DNA from: Toxoplasma gondii ME49
Taxonomy: Eukaryota > Apicomplexa > Conoidasida > Eucoccidiorida > Sarcocystidae
Length of the DNA stretch: 64,000 nucleotides
Reading direction: 5' to 3'
Assembly: GCF_000006565.2 (NCBI RefSeq)
Contig: NC_031476.1
Location: 2,814,458-2,878,457 of the forward strand
Of this stretch, positions 1-13,000 are shown piece after piece. Both the position numbers and the translations under genes were made by a program. The notes beneath the pieces were generated by a model. It saw nothing but the letters and a program-made list of their open reading frames with translations. It was not told the DNA's origin and ran no database searches. Position 1 is the stretch's first letter, and the number at the start of each line of letters is the position of its first letter.

Positions 1-3000
1 AAGAATATGCGCTGCTTGTGCAGAGCATGGCGCGAGACGGAAGCCCAGGGGGCCTCGCCGCGCTCGGCGACCTCTACTTCCACGGACATGAAGCAGGTGA
101 GAGAAGGAAGAGGCAGAAAAAGCAAAAAAGCAGAAAGAAAGAAGGCTGTGAGTTTTTCACGACGGTAAGCGGGGAGCCTGAGAGAGTGGATTTCAGTCGC
201 TCTTGATTGTCTTGGAGGACCTCAAACTTTATTGGAGGTGTGGGGAGAGAAAGATGCTTTTCCCGAGGCTCTTTTCACTACGGAATTCAGAGATCACGCT
301 GCTGCATGCACTAGACGACAGACCTAACCTCTTGCTCCTCGGCTTCTGGTGGAAGTCGGTTCGACCAAGCTCAAGAGACGCGTCCGATTTGAACCTGCCA
401 GTTATTTTTATTTTCTGCTCTAAACCGTATAAGGCCATGTGCTTCCCGACGCTTTGAGCTGTTGTTTGTCTTTTTGTCGGAACGGCGAGACGGAAAACGA
501 GTTTCAACGCGGAGGGGAGGTCCACCTTTTCGTTTCCTGTCTCTCAGTGTCGGCGAGATCCTTGGCAGTCGAAGTCAGACTTCAAGGGTATAGACTAAGA
601 GACTGCGCGAGTTCCTGGGGAAACGACTTCAGAGTCCTGTTGGGCGGTTCTGACGGGTGGGAGAGACATTGATGTTGTGAGGAGACGTTCGAAGAAAGAA
701 CGCGAGATACGATGGAATCGCCTCTGTCGCCACTGAATGTTCAGAATTGAACGCTTCTCTGGTTGTGTGTTGTTCGCGACACAGCGACTCGGTGACAGAC
801 AGTTACTGTGGGGCTCCGGCTGGTTGTTTCTCTCTGTCTTCTACGTCTGCCTCGAAGCTGGCTTTTCTCAGAAGATCGTTTGTCCTGTTGTGCAGTGGAA
901 CTGCGAGAGAAGAGACACCCGTTTTGTGGCGACATCGCAGAAGACTTCCTCTGTCCTTTTTTTTTTTCTAGGTGGCATTGCAAGAGACGTCGACCGCGCT
1001 GCAGAGCTTTGGAGGTCGGCGGCTGCGATGGGCGACACCAACGCGGCGATGGCTTTGGCGTACTTGCTTCTGGGAGATGTGGGCGAGGCCATGAAGACAG
1101 CGAAAGAAGACGCGTCGGAGAAGTCCGAAGAGAAGGAAGAAACCTCAGCTTCCTCTGCTGCTTCGGCGTCTCTGGGAACGCAGCCGGAACGCACGGCGAA
1201 TCCCCTCGGAGACTCTGCCCGTGTCGCCGACTCGACCGCTGACTCGAGCGGGGGCGACAGTGCCAGTTCTTTCTTCTCCTTCTTGGGAGGAGGGACAGAC
1301 TTACGAGCCACTGGACCTCCTCAAGAAGCTGTAGATACAGCTGGGCCTTCGCCGCTTCCAGGAGAAGCCGGCGGGGCGACGGGTGCGCCCGGGCACGATG
1401 TGTGGGGCTCCGCAGGAGACACCTTCGGAGGAGGCGGGGGACGCCTTGGAGGTTTCTTTGACGGATGGTTCAAGCGCCTCTTCGCGTTCGACGACCAGGA
1501 CGAGCAGCAGGAGAAGCGCGGGATTGCCGAGAAAACGCAGAAACGGGCGACTCCAGAATCACCCAGAGCTGCAGCAGAACCGTACCTCAGACAGGTAGAG
1601 AGACAACCTAGAACGAAGACTTCCACGGTTCAGAGGCTTCGAGGGTGAAACCAGACTCCGGTGTCTGAGGTTCAACACTACACCACTGTGCGGGAGCTGT
1701 TGCGCCTTCACAGGACGGCGTACACAGAGGGGAGGGCATGCAGTAACTGTTGTGCGAAGATTCAAGTCGTGTGGAGGGCTCGAGGCGTACGATGTGCCAA
1801 ACATCGTCACCTCTCGCTAGATGGTGATTGATAGCACCGTGGTGAGAGGGAGAGATCGAGGTGGCGCGTATGATCGTCTGTGCTGTCGACCATTGCATTT
1901 TTAAAAAAGCTCGCTTTGTCTGTTCCGCTAGCATGCGTGGAAAGTGAATGCATTTTCGTTTTAAAAAAGAATGTTCCGGGAAGAAGAAACGTCCGCGCAT
2001 GTCCACCGGATGATAAAAGGGGGGGTTCCTCGTCAGTGCGTTTCGCCTGCACTGGGGTGAAGTTCTTTGAGTGCATGCGTTGTGTCTTGCAAACGCACGA
2101 ACTGTTTTCCGCCAATCGCATGTACGCGTTCCCTCAAAACTTGACTCACGTTTCACCGCGCAACTTCTTCAGGTCATCGCTGGCGGAGACGGAGGGTCCG
2201 CCCATCTCGCGCGGTATCTCGCCTATCGCCTGGGAGTCGAAGGGTACACAAACAGCACCTTAGCTGGTGAGAGTGACAACGGCATACATGAGTCCATGCG
2301 CGTTTTCATTTGTCTGTGGATACCTCTCGGTCTTGTTCCATCTCGTTTCGTTTGTGTGTTATGAGAAGAAACGACGCTTTTTCTGATTCCTGTCCTGGAG
2401 AGCCGCGACACAGTGACGCCTCACCCTCGACGAGCGACAGCTGACGCGTTCGCTCGCTTGCTGTGTCTGGGAACCGACGTCGATCTTCACGACTCGGTAT
2501 AGTCTGCTGGAACGGTGGAGTCCTGTTTTCCGGCCGCTTTTCGACTTGTGGCTGTCGCTTGTTTTTTCTTCTCTTCAGGTGAGAGTCTGCAGAAGGCAGC
2601 AGACCTCGGCGACAGCAACGCGCAGATGCTGTACGCGAATGCCCACATGAGTGGGGTGAGGCCGTCGTCGATTTCTGCCCATCCGTCCTCGTTTTTTCCA
2701 AATGGAACTGACGTCTCTGTCGCTCTCCGTTACTACAAGAAGGCAGCTGAACAAGGAAGAGTCGAGGCCATCTTTAACGTCGCCGTTCTCACTCTTCAAG
2801 GAGCGGACGAAGGGTCACCGTCCACTCCTGCCGCGTCTTCCACCTCCTTAGATCCCTCTTCTTCGTTTTCTCCTTCCTCTTCTTCTTCTCCTTCTTCTTC
2901 TTCTCCTTCTTCTTCTGCGCCCCAGACTCTTCGAAAGGGCCAGTCGCTTCGGCAGAGATGTGAAAAGGCCTTCGCTTTGCTTCAGAAGGTGGCGTTCAGC

Positions 3001-6000
3001 CACCCGACAGTGAGTGCCTTGCACGCGTTGTCTTCGTACGCGTTTTCGAAGGGAGACGAGACTGGCGCGCTGCTGGTCAATCTGCTTCTCTCGGAGATTG
3101 GTCACTCCGTCGGTCACGTTAACGCCGCGGGTCTCTGGCCGCGCCTGACGCGACGACGCGCAGAATTCGTCAGGCGTCTCTCAGCTGCGCTCAAAGAAAA
3201 GAGCAACAACAACGGAGAAGAGAAAGATGCACAGCAAGCCCCCGCGCGCGCCCACGAGAGAGAAGAGCGAGAACGAGGAAGGAGGGAAGCTGAGGCGCCC
3301 ACGGAGGAAAGGCCAGAGGGACAGCGGTGTGCCAATGTCTCTGCCTTTGCGGTGCCGAGAGATTTCCTCCTCCCGCAGCAAGCTTACCTGGAGACTCCAG
3401 AGACTGCCGTCTATGCCATCTCTGACTCTCGCTTCTCAGTGTCGAGTGCGTCCGCTGCTGCCATTTCGCCGTTTGCGCCGAAGAAAACAGAAGCCGGTCG
3501 AGAACCACCCGCAGAAGCAGGGACCGTCTCGGAAAACTGTGATGTGTCGGTCGCCTCCAATGCCATGTCCGTTCACCTGCGGCACCTGCGAGTCTCGGAG
3601 TTCCTCAGGTGCTGGGCGCGGCCTCCAGGAGACGAGTGGCTCAAGGGACTTCATCTCCGGTTTCCCTTTCTTCGGCGACTCGCGCAGAGCTCAGGACCAG
3701 CAGAAGGCGAGGGCGAGTGGGGTCGCCTGAGCAACTCAGAGAGCGAAGGCCGCGCATGCGCATTCTACTTTTTGCGGAGAGCAGCTGCAGGGGTACGCGA
3801 GACGAAAGCGGGGGGATGCAAGAAGCTAGAGAGAAAAGGGAACATCTAGTTGCGGCATCCGAAGCGCATCTGTCAAGAGCTATGCTTTGCAGACTGTGGA
3901 CGCCGTTCAGACGACAGAACACACACGAAACAGAGAAACAGTGAAGAGCCAACGGGGACTGACACCAGTCGAAAAAATCCATGCACGGTTTCGCTGGCGT
4001 CGAGAAACTGCTGCGTGGACCGGGGAACGTTCGCGGGCGAGAGGGACTCGCACTTTGAATTTCGGCTCCGTCAAAAAAAAACCTCAAAGAGAAAAGTTTT
4101 TTTCGTATCTTTCATGAGGAAATGTGGGTTGAGTCTTTGCACGTCTCAGAATCGCAGTCCTATACTCAGGTCTGCTCAGAAAACATCCACACGGTTTCCC
4201 GGATATTCTCTGCGGTCCTCAATGTTTTTTCTCAGGGTGATGCAACGAGCATGCTAGAAGTGACACGCGCGTACCTCGAACAGGCAGCGTTCTTCGAGGA
4301 CATGCAGGAACAGGTGCATGCATCCTTTGCCAGTCGGAGCGCGGTTTTTCGCAGTTTGTCTGTCGAGGAGAGAATTGAGGAGATCGCCAGACGCACTGTG
4401 GAAGAGGAGACCGGCGCAGCGGCTTTGGGCTCCGAGGCGTCCGAGGGCTCTCAGGCTGTGCCCCACAGCGAAGGAGCTGCCGGGGGGCGCAGGCGGGACG
4501 AGAAGGGAGACAGCGAGGGCGGAAGGCCCTTTGCTGTTCCCGCCTGGGTCACCCGACTCTTCTTCGACGCCATCGAAGCGAGAAAAAGGGCATCGTTCTT
4601 GTGGAGAAGCGCGGCGGCGAAGCAGAAAGACGGCCGCGGACTCCTCGAGCTCGGAGAAGCCCTGGAGTATGGGCAGGGGGTCCGACGAAACCGCAAAGAG
4701 GCGTACAAGGTAAAGGAACAAAATGTGACACAAACGGGCAGAAGGCGTGATGGGAAAAACACAAAGGGCAAGCGGCATGTGGCGGTGCGAGGAAACGGAG
4801 CAGTAAGAGAGGTAGTTGGCGACACACACTAGCGCACTGCTGGAAGCGACGGAAATTGCGAGTTTCATATGAGAGACGGCGAAACATGCAAAAAGGGTGA
4901 TGTAGACTTCAGCGGTGAACAGAATGCAGTGAAGGCCTGAAATATCTCTTTGGATGGAGGACGCTGTGATTCATCTTTCACAATGATCTCGACAGTTTGT
5001 CGCGGGTGTAGGTTCTTTCCCTCACGCGGAACTGTTGTTTCCATGGTGCGCCTTTTCAGACAGCTTTTTGTGTTGCAGATTTCGGGGTGTCGCTTCGCAT
5101 TTCGTTTTGTGTCGGCTTGCCGGTGGCTTTGCAATCGAATCACCTTTCTCTTTTCTCGGACTTCTGCGCCTTTCCCCTTCCAGATCTACTGGGCCATGGC
5201 CACAGATCCGCAGCATGCAGCGGCTAGCAGATTTCTCGGCTTTCTCGCGTTGACACGAGCGCTGCTGAACTGGGCGGGGCGACGCATCATCGACCTGTCT
5301 GTCCCTTCTGTCTCCGACCCTGCTGCCTCTGTCTCTGCGGTGGCAGCGCCGCAGACGGGGCACGAAATCGAAGAGAAGAGAGAGAGAGAGATTGAGACGG
5401 TTTGGGAACGTGGGCGAGAAGACGGGGATGTCAAGGACGGAGACGCTCTGAAAGAGCTGGCAGTGGGAAAAGACGATGACCCGTCTCCAATCGCATGCAT
5501 TCAGGAGTTTCGAGCTTCAGTAAGCAGCTGAGACGTTGGCATTCTGAAGCGTCTTTCTTGCGAGAGATTACGTCGCGGAACTCGTCTTCTTCAGGTTCAC
5601 GTAAAGGCTTCGGGCGTGCATCTCCAGAATTCCTCGAAACTGACAGTCTGTGTGCTTGCTGTCCTTGTAAATGGAAGGGTGCGGCTTTGACGTAGTGTGC
5701 AGGAGGCCGAGCCTCGGGTCCAGTGTCCACAAGATCGCATGCAGTTCGAGAAGGGAAGTCGAGCGTCGGGGAGAGGAACTGCCTCAAGCCCTGTCCGTTT
5801 GGAAACTCGTGAGAACATTTATTTGTGTGGTTCTTTTCCTTTAGGAACAACGCGCGCACGAGTCGCAGAACTACGTCTGGAACCGGCTCTTGCTCGTTTT
5901 CTGCCTGTTGCTTTTGGCCTCGCTCCTGGGAATTTTAACTGCGGTGCATGCACGCGGTCTGACTGCTGCTGGGCCGCCGCTGCGCGCCGCGGAACGGGAG

Positions 6001-6501
6001 ACGAACGACCTCCCTTTCTTTAACGTGGACTCTTTTAGAGAGAGGAGACCGACAGCAGTGGACTCCACTGGGACGGGAGGCTCTGCGGCCGCTGGTGCGA
6101 CCGTGACGGAAAGACGAGGAGAAAGAGAAGGCGAAGGTTCTCCTTTGGATTTTTGGCCGAAACCAAGAGACAGTGAAACTCCAGCGAGGTCTTCGAGTCC
6201 AACCACGTCGGCAGTCTCCCTCGCTGATGCACGCATGCAGTCGGGCGAAGAAGAGCCAGCTCGCCAGAGAACTTGTGAAGACACCGGAGTGACGGCGACA
6301 GGTCCGGGAATTTTGCCGGAGAGAAATGGCGAAGAGGTGGAGAGCCGGCGCGCAGGGGTGGGTGAAGTGGACAAAGATAGCGATGCCCCAGAAAGTAGTT
6401 GCGGGGGGAGAGGCGGAGGGACACTGGACGGCGAGGGAGAGAGATCGCAGATTCGCCGGAGGGTCACTGGGAGGGACCCCGTGCATTTTTCAGCTGAATA
6501 A
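1..6501 (+). CDS. HRD3: SEL1L/Hrd3-like Sel1-repeat membrane protein (5' end missing)
   Basis: Probable partner of the Hrd1 ubiquitin ligase in ER-associated degradation. Modelled exons: <1-96, 972-1594, 2173-2266, 2579-3792, 4236-4709, 5184-5519 and 5845-6501. They join in phase to give 1163 residues, and the start lies left of the window. Sel1-type helical repeats are visible in several exons (for example 'AAELWRSAAAMGDTNAAMAL', 'ALRYYKKAAEQGRVEAIFNV' and 'RASFLWRSAAAKQKDGRGLL'). Exon 6 matches the SEL1L region just before the membrane segment. Exon 7 carries a strong hydrophobic segment at about residues 960-982, followed by a roughly 180-residue charged tail. This gives the SEL1L layout of a lumenal repeat domain and one C-terminal membrane span. 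Long Ser-, Glu- and Gly-rich insertions separate the repeats. The family call is firm for Sel1 repeats. The Hrd3 identity is inferred from the C-terminal arrangement and could be another membrane Sel1 protein. Confidence 0.82.
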
Positions 6502-9500
6502 AATTGTGGAACTGTTTGTACCCTCTTGCGACTACGAATTTTCTATGCCACACGTGCGAGACCATCGCCGTTGTTTTATATCTGAGTAGCGCGTCGACGG
6601 GGTTTGTTTGGCATCGGTTGCGTTCTTGGCGTTAAAGAATATGGCTTACTGTCACCACTTGTAAATTAACCGTGCAGGATCGGTGGGTGCGTAGACACCG
6701 GCCGACTGCGAAGACTCGTTTGCCAGCCATGCGAGGACAGGAACTTCGCAGTTTGCTGCAAGTGAGTAACAGAAACGAAGTGGGTAGTCACAAAAAGTTG
6801 AACGGCGCCTGCCGTTTTTCATAGGCGACGGCTTGCGGTGCTGGACAGGTTTGCAGAAAGACTGTCAAAAAGAAGCGGGGAATCAGATTTGCCAGTCCAT
6901 AGAGGAAATCCGCAAACGTGGACGGCAGGTCGCGTGTCCGTTGCGGTGTATATCCACCACGAGCTTTTGCATTTTTGCCTCTTGGCAATGTGGAGGGTCG
7001 AATGGGTTTCGTGTGAGGACAAAGTGCAGAGCCGCGAAACGTGTCCAACGGTATCGCCGCTCGAGTCCCTTGTACTTTACATACGATGCGAGACGCGCAA
7101 GCGACCGGTTCAGTGCGTAGATGATACAACACACAGAGAAGGATTCGTTACGAGATCTGCTTTTTTTCGGTATCTGTGCCGCCGTAGACATTTCGGGGTG
7201 GCAGAATGGAACGAAGCTGCGTGGGTGCACGGAATGGTCGGTAAGAAGTCCTCGCCTGTGCTTGCCACGGGGTGAGTACGCGGTGGCAGCAAGGCGCTTT
7301 TGTGCGGAACCTTTGGCCCCTTGCTGGAAGATTGACCGAGAACGGTTCAACGAAATAATATGAGGCGGGAAATGTCACGCAGGCGGGGTAAAATGAAACG
7401 ATGATGAGTGCCTTTAGACAGAGGCGTTGCGCGTAAGACACCCAGAGAAAAATACGTAATGAAGAAGGCACGCAGAATCGATTTTCGTGCTGATTGTCCA
7501 TCCTCGCCTTCGAATCCGGGGACGGAATGGCGGATCGCTGGTGAACCGCGCAACGCTTTCGGAAGTGACAAGATCCCCTGGCTGCCGCAACTTGTATCAC
7601 AGTTGGATTACCGCATGTGGTGGTCAGTAGCACTTTCTTTCCTGATTTAAGTTGCGCGATGGTTAGTCTGCTCGGGCAGTGGTCGAAGACATTTATCTGC
7701 CCTATTTAGGTTTTGTTCTTTTGGTGAATCTCCTAACGATGTGGTTTCATCCAAACACACGCCTGTCACATGCATTCAATTTTTTACACAGCTGGACCAT
7801 CGAGTACGGATGCATTCAGGACACAACGAAGAGACGACTTCACCGGAGATTCTTTTCTCACGAGGCCAGGCTTCATACGGCAAAAACTCTGCCCTTTCTT
7901 GGGAGTGGTAGCCGTCTTGCCGCTGTTCGACGCATGCGCCCAAATCATTTGCTCTGGTGCCGTTTGGCAGAAGGAAAACCGATGAAGAGATCTGCGTAAA
8001 AGGAGATCACGCTGGCATGTGAGACTTGCGTCACCGAATATCGTGCCAGATCCGCTCTAGCGGATGACCCTTGCAGACCCATGGGGAATTTTGGCACACA
8101 TCAACACGACAGGTTTTAGGGCTTAGTTAGAGTTCCTATGAAACGACGTTCAATCACTTCAGCGGAGAACTGTTTCAACAATCCGGCGGCCGTGGTACGA
8201 AAACTTCGCCGCGGTGATAGTGTGTCACGTGCATCAGCGTGGAAAGGTAGGTAACATCGTCAAAGTGCGAAGACAGAGAAATACATTTCTCATTTCCTTC
8301 TTTATACCATCGCTACAATGTATCGCTGTCTCAGTGGTTTCGTAACTGCAGAGGAGTTCTGACAAGCTTCGTCTTTCTTTGCAACTTTGTCGGGGTGGCA
8401 AGTGCAAATGTAACCTAAACACCCCCTGGCCCAGTCTTGGATCGTTTGCCATGTGTCGCGCCATGATCGGAACCGCGTTCTACTTGAAAGAATACCTCGT
8501 CTGCAGTCAAAACGGTCCACTCAAAGAGAAGCGCAGCGTGTGTGGCATCTTTTTAGAAGTGCTACTCAGAGGTACGGGAGAGCCACGTATAACTGCAAGA
8601 CGTTGTGGCGTTGTGAAAGCGCAAATACATTTAGCGACTAGATTTCGCAGTAACGGTCCCTTTTTGCTTTTCCGAAGCAACTTATTTCCACATCAGACAT
8701 GGACATATTCGGTGTCAGTTCAGCAAGAGCGGGGGATCATTTTATCGCCTTTTGCTAAAGTCGGGTGCTTCCTTGGCTTCTTTGTAAAGATCTCATGACG
8801 AAGCAGTTGCCCCGTGTCTTGCCGTTGCCGAGTTAACGCACATAGCTTGCACGAATGCACTTGTTGCGCTGGCTGAAGTGCGATCGCTTTTTTGACAGGT
8901 AGCGCTGGCTTGAAGTCCGCTGTCCTGGGCAGCAGCCTCGAACTATGGCGATACAGGATGCATCCCGTTACTCAAACGTCAAACCGTGGTTGTATGCAAG
9001 GTAAGTGGCTGTCGTACATGCATCTCCGACACAGTGATTGAATCGTCGCGTCCTTCTGACTGAACTTCCACCGTGCTGTTGACATCATTTTTGTGAAACA
9101 CACTATTATGTCCTAAAGGGATATCGTGTTCACTGTTATCTGAGAAAGGAACGGGTGAGAGTGACGGTGTCAACGGACGAGACACACAGAAAGACAGCGA
9201 GACGCTTCCGAGCCCCCCCCCCGCCCCCACGCTCACACTGTGATCTCAAGTTGGCCTTTCACGCTCAAGCTCCAGGGGAGGAAAAATGCTCACCCGAGAA
9301 AGACCCGTTTTATCACAAAATCGACAAAATCTGCTACACATAGGCCACCAGTTGGGCTTCCTGTCGAACGAATTGTGGTTGGAACGCACGCGTGTGTCAC
9401 ACGTACTCCGACAAGAAACCGTGGTTTAGCGGCCGCTTTGCCAACTCATCCAACAATTGTGACTCACCGGCGAAGAATCATTTGGCTTTCTTGTGATCGT

Positions 9501-10058
9501 CTCCAGTTTCACTTCTCTTCGGCGGTGTGAAAGCCGTTTTTCGCCCCTGTGGCATTCGTGCTGTGCCCTGTGTGTCGTTTCGCCATCGCATGCAATCGCC
9601 CGAAGATCATTTCGCCAGCACATCTGCGGAGTTTCTCCCGGCGGATGCTTTCTTTTCTCCCGCCAGTCGTGAGACAGACACACACTCACTGCGTCGTTTG
9701 AAAACTGCTTGCATCTTTGCATCCACTTCCACCTCTCCAATGTGTCGTAGTAGAAGCTACACAGCGAGCTCAGTTGACGACCAAGAGACAGTCTCGTTGT
9801 TCCACGATCCTTCAGGTGTTACCACACCTCATGCAACCTGCCAGTGTTCTTGTCCGCGTGAACCACTCGTGCCAGTTTCTTCAGTTTTCCTCTTTTCCCT
9901 TGCTGCCTCAGAATTTTCCACGAAACACGCCGTGCCTTTCGCCCTTTCCAGTTCGCCGCCGTTCTGGTGAGCCTGCCTGGGCGGTGTAAACCAAACAGCG
10001 CTGCTTCGTTTCTTGTCGCAGGCCGCGGAAGGTCAGCCGCCCCCGTCCCGGTGTCCAC
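6502..10058. other. Intergenic region between SEL1L-like stop and POLD2 start
   Basis: About 3.5 kb. It should hold the 3' UTR of the upstream gene and the promoter and 5' leader of POLD2. Short open frames on both strands have no recognisable domains and no consistent exon chain. A C-rich run lies near 9210-9230. The AG at the end of a pyrimidine-rich stretch near 10020 could end a 5' UTR intron just before the POLD2 start. No RNA gene was recognised. Confidence 0.5.
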
Positions 10059-13000
10059 ATGAAGTCGCCAAGTGGCTTGTCGGGGGCGTCCGCGCAAGGC
10101 GTCGGAGCGGAGGAAACCTCCGTTTCGCTTCTCGCGCGACTTGAGGCAGAAAGTGCGTTGACCCCTGAGGATCTGGAACAGCTCCGCAGGGGTCTGCGCC
10201 GTTTTCAGGGCGGCGGTGACGGAGACGTTTCTGAAGAGTCAGACAGTTTGCGGAAGCGCGGCCGGCATGGCGACGGAGACGAAGAAGACTCGGTGGACCG
10301 CGGAGAGGCTTGCGAGGAAGGACGCCCGACAGAAAATCCTGCTTCAGCCAAGAGGAGCCTGAAGGCGATGCCCGGAGGATTTCTGCGTGCAGTGGCGGAC
10401 TACGAAGACCGAGGCTCGGATCGCTTTGTTGTTCGCACCAGAAAATACCAACAGCAGTACAGCGCTGTCTACTACTCCAGACTCGCTGCCCTCTCCGGGA
10501 CTCTCTTCAAGCAAGCAGAAAATCGGTGGCCTGGCCTCTGCATTCACCCGTGCATTCGAGACATGCAGACGGGGGTGAGCAACCGCCATGGCGTCTGGGT
10601 CGCTTGAGACAGGGAAAACTGGCCGCTAACCTCCCCGAATTGCCTCCAGTCTTTTCTCGGCCGTTGCCGCGCCGCGTGGAAAAGGGGTACCACTCGTCCT
10701 CGATTGAATTCTTCCATGCAAACTCGTCGCATGTGATCTGAAGCATCTTCATCGTCCGCGGACAGTTTAGGAAAGATGGTCGGAATTCGATGTGATCTTG
10801 GGGCCTCTTGGCGGCTGCACTAGACAACAAGGTCTGCCCGAAAAAGACTCGCGAATGCACTGAATGTTCTCGAAAACGTGAGACGTCGTCGCTCCCCCGT
10901 GTTTCTGGTTTCTGCCCGCGCTCGAATTCTCCGGGGAGACTTTCTCGGTTTCCGGTCTTGGGCACAAACTGTTCGCCGTTCGCAGAGAGACGGCGGGACT
11001 TTCTTTCTCATGTTCCACTTCCATGCGCGATGATTTGTCTGTCTTCAGCAAGAGTGCGTTATTGTCGGGACGCTGTTCAAGGACATGGTTCTCAAGCCTT
11101 CCGTGCTGAAGGAGTATCTCGACGACATTCAGGTTCAGGTACGCGGTCGCTCTTTAAACAAACAGACTCGATGGCATCCACAGCATCTCGCTGACTCCGC
11201 CATGCGCCGTCCTTCCAGTTTTTCTTTCGGTGTTTCTCTGTATTTCGAGTTGACCTTGCTTGCCGCGCCCCATAAAAGTTCCTATTTCCAACTGTCCACT
11301 TTTTCGTCTGTCCCCTCCTGGGTGTCTGCCCCTCCCATTTCCCTCGAATCCGCCACGTTCGAGGTGTACATTGGACAAAGGCGTTTCTACAGATCTTTAT
11401 GCACATGTCCACAAGCTGTTGGGGTTTACGTTTTCGTTTTGAAGGGAGCAGGTGTACCATTAGATCCTCCGGTCTGTCGTCTGAACCCCAGGCAGTGTCT
11501 CGCGCGCTTCCTTATTTTTTATTCAACACTTGACACAGGGGCACTCGATTTCCAGGTTTCTGTTTCCGTGAAGCTCTGCAGTTGCTGCAAGCCCTGAACC
11601 GCTGCTGAGTGCAGTGTGCATGGACGACTGGTCGTTTCGTTCTTGTCGCTCATCCAGATGTGTAAAAAGCGCTACGATTCAACATCCGTGGAGAATGTCA
11701 AAGTTCGCGCGCATCGACGCCTGCGCTGGTGTGCACCTGAAACGTGTGAAGCCGCGTTCACCTGTCCTCAAGGCGCTTTTCCCTTTTTTCTGCGGGTGCG
11801 ACAGGCAACACCAAACAGCTTTCTGTCGGACTCCGACGCTCTCTTTCTCGAGGATCAAACGGCTCGTGTCCGCCTCGTTGTCGACGCCGCGTCCTCCTCG
11901 TCGGCGGAAGAAAACGGAGAGAACGCAGAAGAAACAGACGCACTTGCAGATGCTGGCGAACAGCCGGAGAAACAGAAGCTGCGCGTCAATGGAGTAGTGA
12001 CGGGCTTGGTGAGCTTTCCCTTTGGGGTGTGTTTAAAGTTTTTTAAAGATATTTTTGTGACACACGTGGATATAAACTTTTCCAGATGGGACGTGGATTC
12101 GGATACAAAGAAAGCCGCATTTTTTGATCGTTCCGTCCCCATCGACGTTCATGTTGACTTGCGTCCTATTCGTTTGGCTGCTTGCAGTACAATCTCACAT
12201 CGCAGTCAGTTCTTGAGGATCCTTTCCGTGTACAGTACCTCCCCGGTCTGCTCTGTGGTTCCGCCGAGTGTCGGGAAGCGAAAAAACTCTCGAATTTCCG
12301 TCGTTCTTGCTTGCCTTCAATTAGGCTCGTCGCCCCTCTCGTACCCTTTCCGGAACGGTGTCCGACGCAGCTCATGACGGCCTGCATTTCCTGTTATCAG
12401 CGTTGCTCCTTCACACCCACACTGTGTGTGCCTTGCTGCCTCAGCACGGTGTTGCCTTACCAAAACCGAGGTTCCTTTTCTATTCTGTTTCTAAAGGCGT
12501 TTCCTGACATGCTCCGGCTCCTCAAAATGCCTTTCGTCAGCCTAGATGCGGGACCATCATTGCCTTCGCGGTGACGTTTGCCTTCGTAGGTCGTCGCGGT
12601 TCGGGGTGTTGCTACAGACAACGGTCGGTTCCTCGTGCGCGATTTCTGTCTTGGAGGCGCCCCGGCTTTTCCGCCTCTTTCGCGGCCTCTACGTCCGGAG
12701 ACACCGGCGCGGGCCGACAAGCCTCAAGGCCGAGAAAGCGCTCTTGCAAATGTCGATCTCGACTCGAAATTCGTCGCCTTTGTGTCAGGTAGCTCTCGTC
12801 TCGGTCTCCGCTGTGGTTCCCAAGGCACCAGCGCTCTTTAGGCTCTGTGTTCTTTGTCAACTGTTCCACGTCGCCAGGCAATGAATGGTTCCCCTCTCTC
12901 GCTCTCTCGCTCTGCAAGCGTGTGAGCGATTTTTGTGTCGCACCCGACTCGAGAAATCCATGCGTGGATTGTTTGCATCGAAAACAAGGTGACTCGATCT